From Litorimonas sp964511495 (lineage in GTDB: Bacteria > Pseudomonadota > Alphaproteobacteria > Caulobacterales > Maricaulaceae), in the NCBI GenBank assembly GCA_964511495.1, contig CAZEFT010000007.1, positions 62,001-126,000 of the forward strand: 64,000 nt of DNA. The letters are read 5' to 3'. How positions within the stretch are numbered: position 1 is the stretch's first letter; every line of letters begins with the position of its first letter. A program made the position numbers and the translations under genes. The notes beneath the pieces were generated by a model, which did no database searches, was not told the origin of the DNA, and saw nothing but the letters and a program-made list of their open reading frames with translations. This document shows, one piece after another, positions 27,412 through 36,052 of this stretch.

Positions 27412-27539
27412 ATCGGTTTCCGCTTATTGTGTTTTTTATCAATATGGCGGGTTTATGCGGTGCTGTCGAGGTTTAAGCCCTGCAAAAACCTCACAAAAGA
27501 CCGAGCAAAATAAGTTGCTGGAAAGAGATAAAAACTGGC

Positions 27540-28757
27540 TTAGGATTTCTTCGAGGTGACGGCGGAAAGCATAGCTTTCGCCCGCCCGCTGAGAGAAGTC
27601 TCGCATGCTGCAATTTGGGAATAGCGCCGCCGCAAGCGACCCGGTGCATCCGAGAGATGTTTCTGGCCGAGTTTTTCTGCGGCATCATAGAGCTTGGAGA
27701 GATTGGCCGCAGGACCGGATACGGCAACAAAGCCCGAGAGGGTGTTCAGCGTCTCTGTTGTGTAATGCGTTTTAAAACGGTCGAGGCCAACGCCCAGGTC
27801 AATACGATTATATCCAAGGTCGTCACTGGCATCGATAATTTGATTGAGTAATTGTGTGCCGGGCGAATAGGTATGAAAGTCCAGATTATAAGCGACGATC
27901 CAACTGTGATAGGTTTTTCCGTCGGTCAATCCCGTATCAATAGCGACCAGTTCGTCTCCGAAATAAAGACAATGCATATCGACGCGTAGGTCGGATTGGG
28001 CACCCTTTTGCCAAAGAGATTTCAACAAATCCAAAGTCCATCCTGCACCCAGAACATTATAATATCCCGTGGCTTCATATTGCGCGACTTTCCATTCTAT
28101 CAGGGCGTTAAAAGCCTCTTCGCTTTCGCTTTGAGAGACAAAGTGCGGCGTGCCAACCTCTTCGCTTACTTTGCGAATGCGGCGACGCAAACTTTTTTGA
28201 TGCTTATTAAATGAGCTGTCCCGCGAGTCCCGCCATGCCTGACTGCCTTCGGGTAAACGCATGACCGCTCCTGCCTGAGCCTCATCACCCGTATCAGCGA
28301 TGTCCCCAATCAGCGCACTGAAATGATATGCGCCAACGGGCGTGTCGTTTAAAATGTCTTTCAGGTCATAGAGATAATCAGCCCCGCCAATCAGGCCATG
28401 ATAATCTGTCATCGGTGCGCCGACAGGACGGGCAAAGCTATGGCCTTGATAGGGCAAGAGAGCCAGAATTTCATCGCCTTCTTCCAAAACGGCGATTTTG
28501 ACATCGTCTCTTAATCTGCTGACCGCTCGTGTGTAGTCTGGATGAAAATAAGGTGAATATAGCTTCGGGTTTTGCGCTCTGAAACTTTCCCATGCCGTTA
28601 TGACAGCCTCAGGAATATCCTGCCCACTATAAATTTTGGTGCGTCTCCGGCTCTGGTCACCGTGCTGACCAACGTTCTCAGAAGGGCTTTGGCCATGCGT
28701 TTCCGTCACGATCTGATCCTGATTTTCGACAGTTGTCACTTTTGCGCAGGCGTTCAT
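27540..28757 (-). CDS. GNAT/FemAB-like N-acetyltransferase (CelD/BcsL type)
   Basis: 405 residues with the double GNAT-fold layout of the CelD/BioF2-like acetyltransferases. Recognisable parts are FRAQNPKLYSPYFHPDYTRAVSRL near the N-terminus, HQKSLRRRIRKV in the middle, and EEAFNALIEWKVAQYEATG followed by LYFGDELVAIDTGL, SWIVAYN and SPGTQLL in the second half. Such proteins acylate sugars or peptidoglycan-related lipids; some sit in exopolysaccharide clusters. No polysaccharide genes flank it, so the acceptor is unknown. It is divergent from the CDF transporter gene. Confidence 0.8.
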   Translation of the reverse strand: MNACAKVTTVENQDQIVTETHGQSPSENVGQHGDQSRRRTKIYSGQDIPEAVITAWESFRAQNPKLYSPYFHPDYTRAVSRLRDDVKIAVLEEGDEILALLPYQGHSFARPVGAPMTDYHGLIGGADYLYDLKDILNDTPVGAYHFSALIGDIADTGDEAQAGAVMRLPEGSQAWRDSRDSSFNKHQKSLRRRIRKVSEEVGTPHFVSQSESEEAFNALIEWKVAQYEATGYYNVLGAGWTLDLLKSLWQKGAQSDLRVDMHCLYFGDELVAIDTGLTDGKTYHSWIVAYNLDFHTYSPGTQLLNQIIDASDDLGYNRIDLGVGLDRFKTHYTTETLNTLSGFVAVSGPAANLSKLYDAAEKLGQKHLSDAPGRLRRRYSQIAACETSLSGRAKAMLSAVTSKKS

Positions 28758-28877
28758 GAGGCTGTGACTAGCAAAAAAGCGCTAAGAGGGCCTTAAAATG
28801 ACGACTGAATTTCAGCGGTCTTGAAACCCTCTTAAAAAGACATTTGTATTCAACGTTTGAGTCCCTATGAGAAAGAT

Positions 28878-29819
28878 ATGGGGCACGCTCACGGACATGA
28901 CCATCACGCGGCAGATCATAGCCATGATCACAATCATAATCACGGCCATGCCCCAAAGGTGAATGAGACCAATCGCAAACGTGTTGGGATAGCCGCGCTC
29001 CTCACGGGTGGCTTCATGCTTGCCGAGATTATCGGAGGCTATATCTCGGGGTCATTGGCCCTTTTGGCGGATGCAGGGCACATGTTCACCGATTTCGCCG
29101 CCCTTACAATGGCTTGGGCCGCGTTTACCTTGGCCCGCCGCCCTGCAACATGGAAACATACTTTTGGCTTTGACCGCTTTTCTATTCTTGTTGCTTTCGT
29201 CAATGGTTTAACTTTGTTTTTGGTCGCAGGCTTGATTGTGAGAGAAGCGATAGAGCGCTTAGTCTCGCCGGACGAAATTTTGGCTGGACCCATGCTCTAT
29301 GTTGCTCTTGGGGGTCTGGTCGTAAACCTAATTGTTTTTGCGATTTTACACGGGGCGGATCAGCATAACCTGAATATACGCGGGGCTGTCCTCCATGTCT
29401 TGGGAGACTTATTGGGTTCGGTTGCCGCGATAGGGGCCGCCATTATTATCCTCTTCACGGGCTGGACACCCATTGACCCGATTTTATCTGTCTTGGTTGC
29501 TCTTATTATTCTAAAGAGCGCATACGGTCTTATCAAAGACAGCGCTCATATCTTATTGGAGGGGGCGCCTGATCATATTGATCGCCGGGCTATCTCCGAA
29601 GAACTATTAACGCATATTCCGGAGCTTTTGGCCGTGGAACATATTCACGTTTGGTCAATCACGCCGGAACGTCCTATGATGACGCTCAATGCCTATGTTG
29701 CTCCCGAAACGCGGCTTGAGCCTGTTAATTTAGCTATAAAGGCGCATCTGGCGAATATGTTTAATATTGAACACGTCACAGTTGATGTGATGCGACGTGA
29801 GACACAAATTGTGTCATAG
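28878..29819 (+). CDS. Cation diffusion facilitator (CDF) metal exporter
   Basis: 314 residues. A His/Asp-rich N-terminus (GHAHGHDHHAADHSHDHNHNHGH) is followed by six membrane helices. The transport-site motif HMFTD lies in helix 2 (LLADAGHMFTDF) and its counterpart HVLGD in helix 5. The C-terminal cytosolic domain has the conserved HVWSITPERPMMTLNAYV. The HD-HD metal-site type matches Zn2+/Cd2+/Co2+ exporters such as CzcD/ZitB, which exchange metal for protons across the inner membrane. The ATG at 28878 gives the natural His-rich start; an in-frame TTG 21 bases earlier is less likely. Confidence 0.93.
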   Translation: MGHAHGHDHHAADHSHDHNHNHGHAPKVNETNRKRVGIAALLTGGFMLAEIIGGYISGSLALLADAGHMFTDFAALTMAWAAFTLARRPATWKHTFGFDRFSILVAFVNGLTLFLVAGLIVREAIERLVSPDEILAGPMLYVALGGLVVNLIVFAILHGADQHNLNIRGAVLHVLGDLLGSVAAIGAAIIILFTGWTPIDPILSVLVALIILKSAYGLIKDSAHILLEGAPDHIDRRAISEELLTHIPELLAVEHIHVWSITPERPMMTLNAYVAPETRLEPVNLAIKAHLANMFNIEHVTVDVMRRETQIVS

Positions 29820-29850
29820 GATTTGAAACAAAGAGAAAAAGGGGAATGTT

Positions 29851-30342
29851 ATGAAATGGGTGAAACTTATATTACCGGCTGTGTTGGCGATTTTTTGCAG
29901 TGCGATTTTTATCGATAGTCTGCGCTATAAATTCACCAACCATCCTAATACACAGGAAATTTTTGGTCGGTTAAATGAATGGGCCGGAACGCATGGCTTA
30001 GAAGGATTGTTTGCCCAGACCGGTCTTTTCTCTCAATATTCTATTGGTGTTGCAGAAGCGATTGCCTCGCTTTTTCTTTTGATTGGTATTTTGCCACATT
30101 TCAAAAGGCTACAAGGTTTTGGTGCGCTGTTGGGCTTGGCCGTTATGACCGGAGCGATTTCTTTCCATCTCTTTACGCCATTGGGCATTGATCCCAATAA
30201 TGATGGCGGCGGCCTGTTTATTGCCGCGTGTTTGGTTTGGTTGTCTTGCCTGATTTTGGTTGGGTTCCGTCGCAAAGAGTTAGGGCGAGGGATTGGGGCT
30301 CTATTTGGAGCTTTGTTCGGCCGGGCTCCTAAAGCGGTTTGA
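29851..30342 (+). CDS. DoxX-like small membrane protein
   Basis: 163 residues with four membrane helices and the pattern of DoxX-like proteins: an opening helix ending in FIDSLRYKFTNHP, then GVAEAIASLFLLIG, GALLGLAVMTGAISFHLFTPLG and a last helix. It is 31 bases downstream of the CDF exporter with its own GGGGA ribosome site, so both may be cotranscribed. The role of DoxX-like proteins is poorly defined; some are part of quinone or thiosulfate oxidation systems. The family call is by pattern and moderately sure. Confidence 0.68.
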   Translation: MKWVKLILPAVLAIFCSAIFIDSLRYKFTNHPNTQEIFGRLNEWAGTHGLEGLFAQTGLFSQYSIGVAEAIASLFLLIGILPHFKRLQGFGALLGLAVMTGAISFHLFTPLGIDPNNDGGGLFIAACLVWLSCLILVGFRRKELGRGIGALFGALFGRAPKAV

Positions 30343-30371
30343 TCCGTCATGCTCTATACGGTTTATAAGCC

Positions 30372-30896
30372 TTAATTGAGCAACCCCATACGCTCTTTAA
30401 ACCGCCGAATAAATTCTAACTGTTCGGCGGTCGCCGCCGTTTCGCAGGACGCTATTCTTTCCATCATCGCGGCAAGCTGGATAGCGTCATTGCGATCAAT
30501 TTCATGTTTTAAAATATCAATCATTGGGAACAGGGCGGATTCAGGCAGGGTAATGGCCTCTGTAAGGTTATACATTTGCGTGTAAGTGCCATCGGCATCC
30601 TCTGCGCTCATTTGCATATGGGTTTCTAATTCCAAAGTAATTGCCGCAATTTCGGCCTGACTCACTCCTCTGATTGTATCCATGCGGGCGGTGGCGATCA
30701 TCAAAACGGTCGCGGCTTCAACAGGGGTTTCGACCAAATCATAACCCGTCTTGCCGAAAGACTTTCGGAATTTTCTTTGACGCGGCGCATTTGCAAGGCG
30801 CGTTACGGAATCTGCAATATCCCCTGAACTGCGCAGGGCGCGGCTGATCCAGTAAATCGCAATGGCGATTGTCGTTATAAGTCCGATAATATGCAT
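30372..30896 (-). CDS. TerB-like hypothetical protein with N-terminal membrane anchor
   Basis: 174 residues. One membrane helix at the N-terminus (IIGLITTIAIAIYWI) is followed by a helical soluble domain with ETPVEAATVLMIATARMDTIRG...EIAAITLELE and EFIRRFKERMGLL at the end. The acidic, helix-rich layout resembles TerB/TerB-like folds, though I see no decisive motif. ATG 30896 is used: AAGGG lies 5 bases upstream, unlike an earlier in-frame TTG at 30914. It follows the extensin-like gene on the same strand at a 34-base distance and may be the last gene of that run. Confidence 0.65.
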   Translation of the reverse strand: MHIIGLITTIAIAIYWISRALRSSGDIADSVTRLANAPRQRKFRKSFGKTGYDLVETPVEAATVLMIATARMDTIRGVSQAEIAAITLELETHMQMSAEDADGTYTQMYNLTEAITLPESALFPMIDILKHEIDRNDAIQLAAMMERIASCETAATAEQLEFIRRFKERMGLLN

Positions 30897-30930
30897 CACA
30901 TCCCTTTCGCTCAATTCTTATAGGCGTGGA

Positions 30931-31713
30931 TTATCGACAGGTCGAGGCTGGTCCCATATCAACATGAAAATGATCACGATGGGCTGCGTTATAATCAGGG
31001 CTTAGTGTGACGCGAAAGATTTTACAGGCTACCTTACGAATATCTCGCAGAAAGGCAGCATCTTGATCGGCGGTATCCCAATGGCCCAAAACTGTCACTA
31101 GGTGTCCGTCTTCCAACTCAAAGCCTGAAACATCCCACGCATTCGCGAAGGCATGTTCGCTCCACTGTCCTGAATTATTACCATTCTGACGACGACAGGA
31201 ATAAGTGCCGATATGATGGACTTTTGCCAAGCCCTGACCATAGCGTTCCTTTGCAATGCGGTCGATCTCGCGCACCCATAAATAACCGGCGATGGAGAGA
31301 GGGCATTGCATATTGGCTTCACCGGGTTTGAACGTGATAGCGTCTTGGCCATAGATCACACGCGCAACATTCCAACCGCAAATACCTTTTCCCTGACCTG
31401 TCGTCGGAGATGGTTTGGGGTCCGCAGGGATGGAATTAAAGCCTGCGGTATCACGTGCCATATCCATACAGGTGGAGGAGGAAGACAATGAGAGCCGTAA
31501 GATCTGCGCTTTGGTGGCCAAACCAATCGGGCGCGATGTGTCGAGCGTTTTCCATCCTAAATGTTGCGGGGGGATATAACGGTCTGCGAGTAAAAAACTT
31601 CCAAGGCCTATCACGGCAATCGCTAGCCATATGATGAGCCCTTTCCAAGGGAAAAAGGTGATAACGTCTTCGGGTGCGATTTTAGTCTGTGTTTTAGATC
31701 GGCGTTTTTTCAT
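30931..31713 (-). CDS. Extensin-like C-terminal domain protein
   Basis: About 260 residues. A basic N-terminus and one membrane helix (GLIIWLAIAVIGLGSFLLA) lead into the extensin-like domain seen in many alphaproteobacteria. It contains AGYLWVREI, HHIGTYSCRRQNG, SEHAFANAWDVSGFEL and HRDHFHVDMG, with the conserved His/Asp pattern and Cys residues of a D-Ala-D-Ala carboxypeptidase-like (VanY/peptidase M15-like) zinc fold. A role in cell-wall peptide processing is inference. ATG 31713 is preferred; it overlaps the end of the protease gene by 20 bases. Confidence 0.83.
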   Translation of the reverse strand: MKKRRSKTQTKIAPEDVITFFPWKGLIIWLAIAVIGLGSFLLADRYIPPQHLGWKTLDTSRPIGLATKAQILRLSLSSSSTCMDMARDTAGFNSIPADPKPSPTTGQGKGICGWNVARVIYGQDAITFKPGEANMQCPLSIAGYLWVREIDRIAKERYGQGLAKVHHIGTYSCRRQNGNNSGQWSEHAFANAWDVSGFELEDGHLVTVLGHWDTADQDAAFLRDIRKVACKIFRVTLSPDYNAAHRDHFHVDMGPASTCR

Positions 31714-32506
31714 CAAGCACCAGACATAAGACTTGGGCAATACGGCGGTCTCGGCGCAGGCGATCCGCTTGTAAACCGTATTTATTAGCTTCTACGGGCT
31801 CAGGCTCTCCACTTTCTGATGGATAAAACGGCCAAAGCGCGCGCGGAGCGACGGAATATATTCGGCCCCGTCGTGGGTTTTCTGCCGTCACCAAACCGAT
31901 GACCTCTCCGTCTTTATCCAAAACAGGCGCGCCGGACAGCCCTCCGAGTGAGCCTTTCAATCCGCGTGTACGTCCTTTTTCTGCCCATGCCAAAACCGAT
32001 TCATCGGAGCTGTAACGTCCGCGGACCAGCATACGGTTGCGGGCGATGAGCGTGCCGACCGCTTCGCCGGGTTCGCCCTGCGGGAAGCCAATGAAATAGC
32101 CTTGCTCGCCGACTTTACGTCGCGTGCGCACATCATGGGGCAGAGGTTTGCGTTGCCATTGGGTTTTGAGAAGTGCCAAATCATTTTCGCGAAAGACTGT
32201 CACATCTGTTCGTAAGATACTGGTTTGAGAGATTTTAATGGCGGTCTGATCACACCCATCCACAACGTGACGGGCCGTGAGCCATTCACCGCGATCATTT
32301 ACTGCGAAGGCTGTCCCAATGCCTGAGCGGGGGGCATCGACTTGGGTCAGGATACGGTCATCTTTGGGGGTCTCACTCGGCAGGAGCGGGCCGATATCCT
32401 GTGGTGGTGGCGGAGCGTCCACTTTGACGCGCAACAGAGAGGATAGAGCAAATATGATGCCGACAATCAGCGCGTAAAATAACCAATCCGGTAGTTTTCG
32501 GGGCAT
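31694..32506 (-). CDS. Trypsin-like serine protease with N-terminal membrane anchor
   Basis: 270 residues. A signal anchor (WLFYALIVGIIFALSSLL, residues about 8-24, written from the visible hydrophobic stretch) is followed by an S1-type chymotrypsin-fold protease. The catalytic triad is visible as His in LTARHVVDG, Asp in RENDLALLKT and Ser in GGLSGAPVLDKDG. There is no PDZ domain, so it is a degenerate or compact DegS/HtrA relative. It precedes the extensin-like gene and follows the DUF350 gene by 3 bases, giving an envelope-related run. Substrates unknown. Confidence 0.87.
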   Translation of the reverse strand: MPRKLPDWLFYALIVGIIFALSSLLRVKVDAPPPPQDIGPLLPSETPKDDRILTQVDAPRSGIGTAFAVNDRGEWLTARHVVDGCDQTAIKISQTSILRTDVTVFRENDLALLKTQWQRKPLPHDVRTRRKVGEQGYFIGFPQGEPGEAVGTLIARNRMLVRGRYSSDESVLAWAEKGRTRGLKGSLGGLSGAPVLDKDGEVIGLVTAENPRRGRIYSVAPRALWPFYPSESGEPEPVEANKYGLQADRLRRDRRIAQVLCLVLDEKTPI

Positions 32507-32509
32507 GAT

Positions 32510-32923
32510 TTACCCGACAATGGCGAGCGCTAAAATGATGGAGCCCGCTAATTTGAAGGCCGCCAGAACCAAGGCCGGTGCCGTTTCATTATTGGTTATA
32601 CGTTCAGGCATGCCCTTGAAAATGGCATCGGTGAGGCGGAAGAGGAAAAGCTGTAAAAACAGGCTGGTCGTGCCCCAAATAGCAACATCAAACAGACTGA
32701 AGCGGTTTATCAAACAAGCGGCGAGTGGCAGGGTCAGGCTGATGATCAAGGCACTGAAATGTATGGAGGCCGCCATATTGCCCTCTTGGACAAGTTTGAG
32801 CTCTTTATGAGGGGTCAACCGTGTGTAAATCACCAGACCGATAACGAATATGGTTGTGACCACCAAAAGGTAGAAAATCAAAATCGGGAGGCCATTGGCC
32901 AAACTGTCGAGTGCCGGTTGCAT
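32510..32923 (-). CDS. DUF350 family membrane protein
   Basis: 137 residues with four membrane helices and the DUF350 repeat pattern (ILIFYLLVVTTIFVIGLVIYT, then a charged GNMAASIHFSALII second repeat). DUF350 proteins are small inner-membrane proteins of unknown function, sometimes grouped with tellurite or potassium-related genes. It heads a minus-strand run with the trypsin-like, extensin-like and TerB-like genes. The spacing to the protease start is 3 bases, which suggests an operon. Confidence 0.82.
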   Translation of the reverse strand: MQPALDSLANGLPILIFYLLVVTTIFVIGLVIYTRLTPHKELKLVQEGNMAASIHFSALIISLTLPLAACLINRFSLFDVAIWGTTSLFLQLFLFRLTDAIFKGMPERITNNETAPALVLAAFKLAGSIILALAIVG

Positions 32924-33067
32924 GTGTCCCCTTCTTTCTTTTGCGCCTTTTATTCGTTTTATAAGTCCCTTGAGGGGGCAATGCGCAATTCTCGCGGGAA
33001 GAAATGCGCAAAGTTGGAGTCTGTGGCAAGTAAAATTTGCGACAGACGCTTCAAAATCACAGCTTGA

Positions 33068-34243
33068 TTATTCAGCCGCCTTTGCTTCGGCACGAATGAC
33101 ACTGGCCCGCTTCTTTTCTGACTCGGATTTCAGCTGACCACAGGCCGCCAAAATGTCACGACCGCGTGGTGTCCGGATGGGGCTCGCATATCCCGCGCGG
33201 TTCACGATATCTGAAAAGTTTTCAATGGTGGCCCAATCTGAACACTCATATTCTGAACCGGGCCAAGGGTTGAAAGGAATGAGGTTAACTTTGGCGGGAA
33301 TACCTTTGAGTAAATTAATGAGTTCACGAGCGTGTTTCGGACTGTCATTGACGCCTTTTAGCATCACATATTCAAATGTGATGCGGCGCGAATTGGACAG
33401 GCCGGGATAATCACGGCAAGCCTGCATCAACTCCGCCAAAGGATATTTCTTGTTTATCGGCATGATTTGTGTGCGAAGATCATCATTGGCGGCATGAAGG
33501 GAAATGGCGAGCATAGCGGATGTGCGTTCTCCCATCGGGCCGATTTCGGGAACGACCCCACTGGTAGAAACAGTGATGCGCCGACGCCCAATACCCAGAC
33601 CTTCGGGGTCACAAATAATATCTAATGAATCTCCGACATTATCCGTATTATACAGGGGCTCACCCATGCCCATAAAGACGATATTGGTCAGGCGTCGATT
33701 ATCTTGTGTGGTTGGCCATTCGCCCAGATCATCGCGTGCAATTATCACCTGTAAGACGATTTCGCGCGCTGTCAGGTTTCTGACCAGTCTTTGTGTGCCA
33801 GTGTGGCAGAATTTGCAGGTCAGCGTACAGCCGACTTGTGAAGAAACACAAAGCGCGCCAGTTTTGGAAACATCCGGAATGAATACGCTTTCGACTTCGA
33901 CCCCCGGAGACATGCGAATAAGATATTTCCGTGTTCCGTCGACACTGATTTGACGCTCCACAATTTCAGGACGGCTAAGCGTGAAGTTTTCTGCCAATTT
34001 CGCGCGCAGCGGCTTGGCGATATTGGTCATCTCATCCCAATCCTTCACACCGTAATTGTAAATCCAGTGAAAGATTTGTTTCGTCCGCATGCGGATCTTT
34101 TTGGTCTCAATCCCGATAGATTCTAAATGCGCTGCAATCTCTTTTCGGCCCAACCCCACAAGCGAAGGGCGCGTCTCCGTATCGGCATTAGCCGCCGCAA
34201 ACCCCTTTGGATCGGCAGTTTGTATGAGGGTTGTTGAAGCCAT
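33068..34243 (-). CDS. rlmN: 23S rRNA (adenine-2503-C2)/tRNA (adenine-37-C2) methyltransferase RlmN
   Basis: 391 residues, a radical SAM dual-specificity methyltransferase. The 4Fe-4S cysteines are in GCTLTCKFCHTG (Cys 139, 143 and 146) and the C-terminal methyl-carrier cysteine lies in AACGQLKSE (about Cys 368). Other family motifs are GMGEPLYN and SLHAANDDLR. RlmN methylates A2503 in 23S rRNA and A37 in some tRNAs, which improves decoding accuracy. The length matches alphaproteobacterial members. It is transcribed alone on the minus strand. Confidence 0.96.
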   Translation of the reverse strand: MASTTLIQTADPKGFAAANADTETRPSLVGLGRKEIAAHLESIGIETKKIRMRTKQIFHWIYNYGVKDWDEMTNIAKPLRAKLAENFTLSRPEIVERQISVDGTRKYLIRMSPGVEVESVFIPDVSKTGALCVSSQVGCTLTCKFCHTGTQRLVRNLTAREIVLQVIIARDDLGEWPTTQDNRRLTNIVFMGMGEPLYNTDNVGDSLDIICDPEGLGIGRRRITVSTSGVVPEIGPMGERTSAMLAISLHAANDDLRTQIMPINKKYPLAELMQACRDYPGLSNSRRITFEYVMLKGVNDSPKHARELINLLKGIPAKVNLIPFNPWPGSEYECSDWATIENFSDIVNRAGYASPIRTPRGRDILAACGQLKSESEKKRASVIRAEAKAAE

Positions 34244-34364
34244 GGCGAGCCCATATCACGCAAAGGGCGTTTGCGTCACCTATTTTTGCAGAGATGTGAC
34301 GATGTTCCGGCGTGTCTGAAACAGTCAGCTTGTTAAGCTAGAAGCAACTTAATCCGAAAGCCTG

Positions 34365-34805
34365 CTAATTAAGAACAAGGGCCTCATGTGGGCTGTCCAG
34401 AACGAAAGCTGGTATATCAATGTCGAAACTCTCGCCATTCGGGCATTGGACACTATAAGTTCCGCGCATCATGCCAGACGGGGCTGTTAAGGGCGCGCCG
34501 CTCGTATAACGGAAAACCTCGCCGGATTTGATCGTAGGTTGTTCGCCGACAACGCCTGCGCCGCGCACTTCCTGCACTTGACCGCGACTGTCAGCAATTT
34601 GCCAAAATCGCCCTGTCACTTGCAGGTCTTCTTTGCCGCGATTATCAATCTCTACAGTATAGGCCCAGATGAAGCGGGAGTCAGAAACAGAGGATTGCTC
34701 TTCCAAAAATTCCGGTTCGACCCTGACAATCACGTCTTTTGTCCGTTGTTCAAACTGAACAGGTACATATTTTTTATCCGCGATAAACGCGTCAGTTTCA
34801 GCCAT
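34365..34805 (-). CDS. apaG: ApaG domain protein (Co2+/Mg2+ efflux protein)
   Basis: 146 residues, an ApaG beta-sandwich protein: VRVEPEFLEEQS, FIWAYTVEIDN, LQVTGRFWQIADSRGQVQEVRGAGVVGEQP and the C-terminal MMRGTYSVQCPNG are all conserved. ApaG affects Co2+/Mg2+ efflux in Salmonella and has a fibronectin III-like fold; its molecular role is not clear. The ribosome site GAGGTGG lies just before ATG 34805. It is next to, and divergent from, dcd. Confidence 0.93.
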   Translation of the reverse strand: MAETDAFIADKKYVPVQFEQRTKDVIVRVEPEFLEEQSSVSDSRFIWAYTVEIDNRGKEDLQVTGRFWQIADSRGQVQEVRGAGVVGEQPTIKSGEVFRYTSGAPLTAPSGMMRGTYSVQCPNGESFDIDIPAFVLDSPHEALVLN

Positions 34806-34960
34806 AACCCCACCTCCCTCGTCGATTTCTTAGTATGAAATCAACTTCAATGCGTCAATATTGCGCGGTGTCGGCTCGACTCGCAAGCTCTTTGGCCATT
34901 TTAGGGCAGAAATTAGCAGTTCATTCTTGTCAGAGGCGAATAGCATGGTACGCCGCTTTT

Positions 34961-35998
34961 ATGAACACAGGTATTCTTCCGGCGCAATCCATACATACGC
35001 TGATTGATAAGCGTATCATCCGTCAATCCACAATTGATGACCTGTTTCCTGACTCTCCTGACAGACCGCCTTTGGTTCAACCTGCCAGTCTGGATTTACA
35101 GCTTGGAACGACTGCCTATCGCATGCGGGCCAGTTATCTTCCCGGTGCGGGCGGCCTGATTGATCAAACGCTGAACGATCTCTGCCTGCATTCTATTGAT
35201 ATTACGGAGGGTGCGGTTTTGGAAACGGGGTGTGTCTATTTACTGCCTCTTGTCGAGTCGCTTGATCTACCCGAGGGTCTCAGTGCGGCAGCTAATCCTA
35301 AGAGTTCGACGGGGCGTTTGGATGTTTTCACGCGCGTGATTTGCGACGGAGCGACTCGTTTCGATGCTGTCCCTGAAGGCTATAGTGGCCCTCTTTATGT
35401 CGAAGTCGCGCCGCGAACTTTTCCGATTCTTGTGCGTCCGGGTGATCGTCTTGTTCAACTCCGTTTTCGTTCAGGTCCGCCACAAATTCTTGATACGCAA
35501 ACAGTCAGTATTGATCTGAACGGGATCGGTGGCTCGGATATTATTGGTTGGCGAGCTCGCCGTCATTCTGGTTTGGTAGATTTGCGCGGCATCGGGGCGC
35601 ACAAAGCCCGCGATTATTGGGAACCGCTCTATGCACCTGACGGCCAATTGGTGCTCGACCCAGAAGAGTTTTACATTTTAGCCAGTCAGGAGGCCGTTTC
35701 CATCCCGCAAAACCGAGCGGCAGAAATGGCCCCGATTGCGCCTGAAATCGGGGAGTTCCGCGCTCATTATGCCGGATTTTTTGACCCTGGCTTCGGTCTT
35801 GCTGAGGCGGGCGGGCAGGGGAGTCGTGCCGTTTTGGAGGTCAGAGGTCGAGATGTGCCCTTCTTGCTGCGACATGGTCAATCCGTCGCCAAACTGGTTT
35901 TCGAGCCACTTAGCGAAGCGCCGAAGGCCTTATACGGGGCGCAAGGCTCACATTATCAATCTCAGGGCTTGCGTTTGTCGAAACATTTTGCTTTTTAG
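34961..35998 (+). CDS. dcd: 2'-deoxycytidine 5'-triphosphate deaminase (long alphaproteobacterial form)
   Basis: 345 residues. The protein opens GILPAQSIHTLI and contains VQPASLDLQLGTTAYRM, the dUTPase/dCTP deaminase core, AANPKSSTGRLDVFTRV and a repeat-like second half with HYAGFFDPGFG and VFEPLSE. The usual Dcd is about 190 residues; this doubled form is typical of alphaproteobacteria. It deaminates dCTP to dUTP in thymidylate supply. ATG 34961 is used because the family begins just before GILP; an in-frame start at 34835 would add 42 residues with no family match. No clear ribosome site precedes either start. Confidence 0.88.
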   Translation: MNTGILPAQSIHTLIDKRIIRQSTIDDLFPDSPDRPPLVQPASLDLQLGTTAYRMRASYLPGAGGLIDQTLNDLCLHSIDITEGAVLETGCVYLLPLVESLDLPEGLSAAANPKSSTGRLDVFTRVICDGATRFDAVPEGYSGPLYVEVAPRTFPILVRPGDRLVQLRFRSGPPQILDTQTVSIDLNGIGGSDIIGWRARRHSGLVDLRGIGAHKARDYWEPLYAPDGQLVLDPEEFYILASQEAVSIPQNRAAEMAPIAPEIGEFRAHYAGFFDPGFGLAEAGGQGSRAVLEVRGRDVPFLLRHGQSVAKLVFEPLSEAPKALYGAQGSHYQSQGLRLSKHFAF

Positions 35999-36052
35999 TG
36001 TGTATAAAGGAACTACACTAATTGGTGTTGTATCACACTAAAGGGACTTGTT

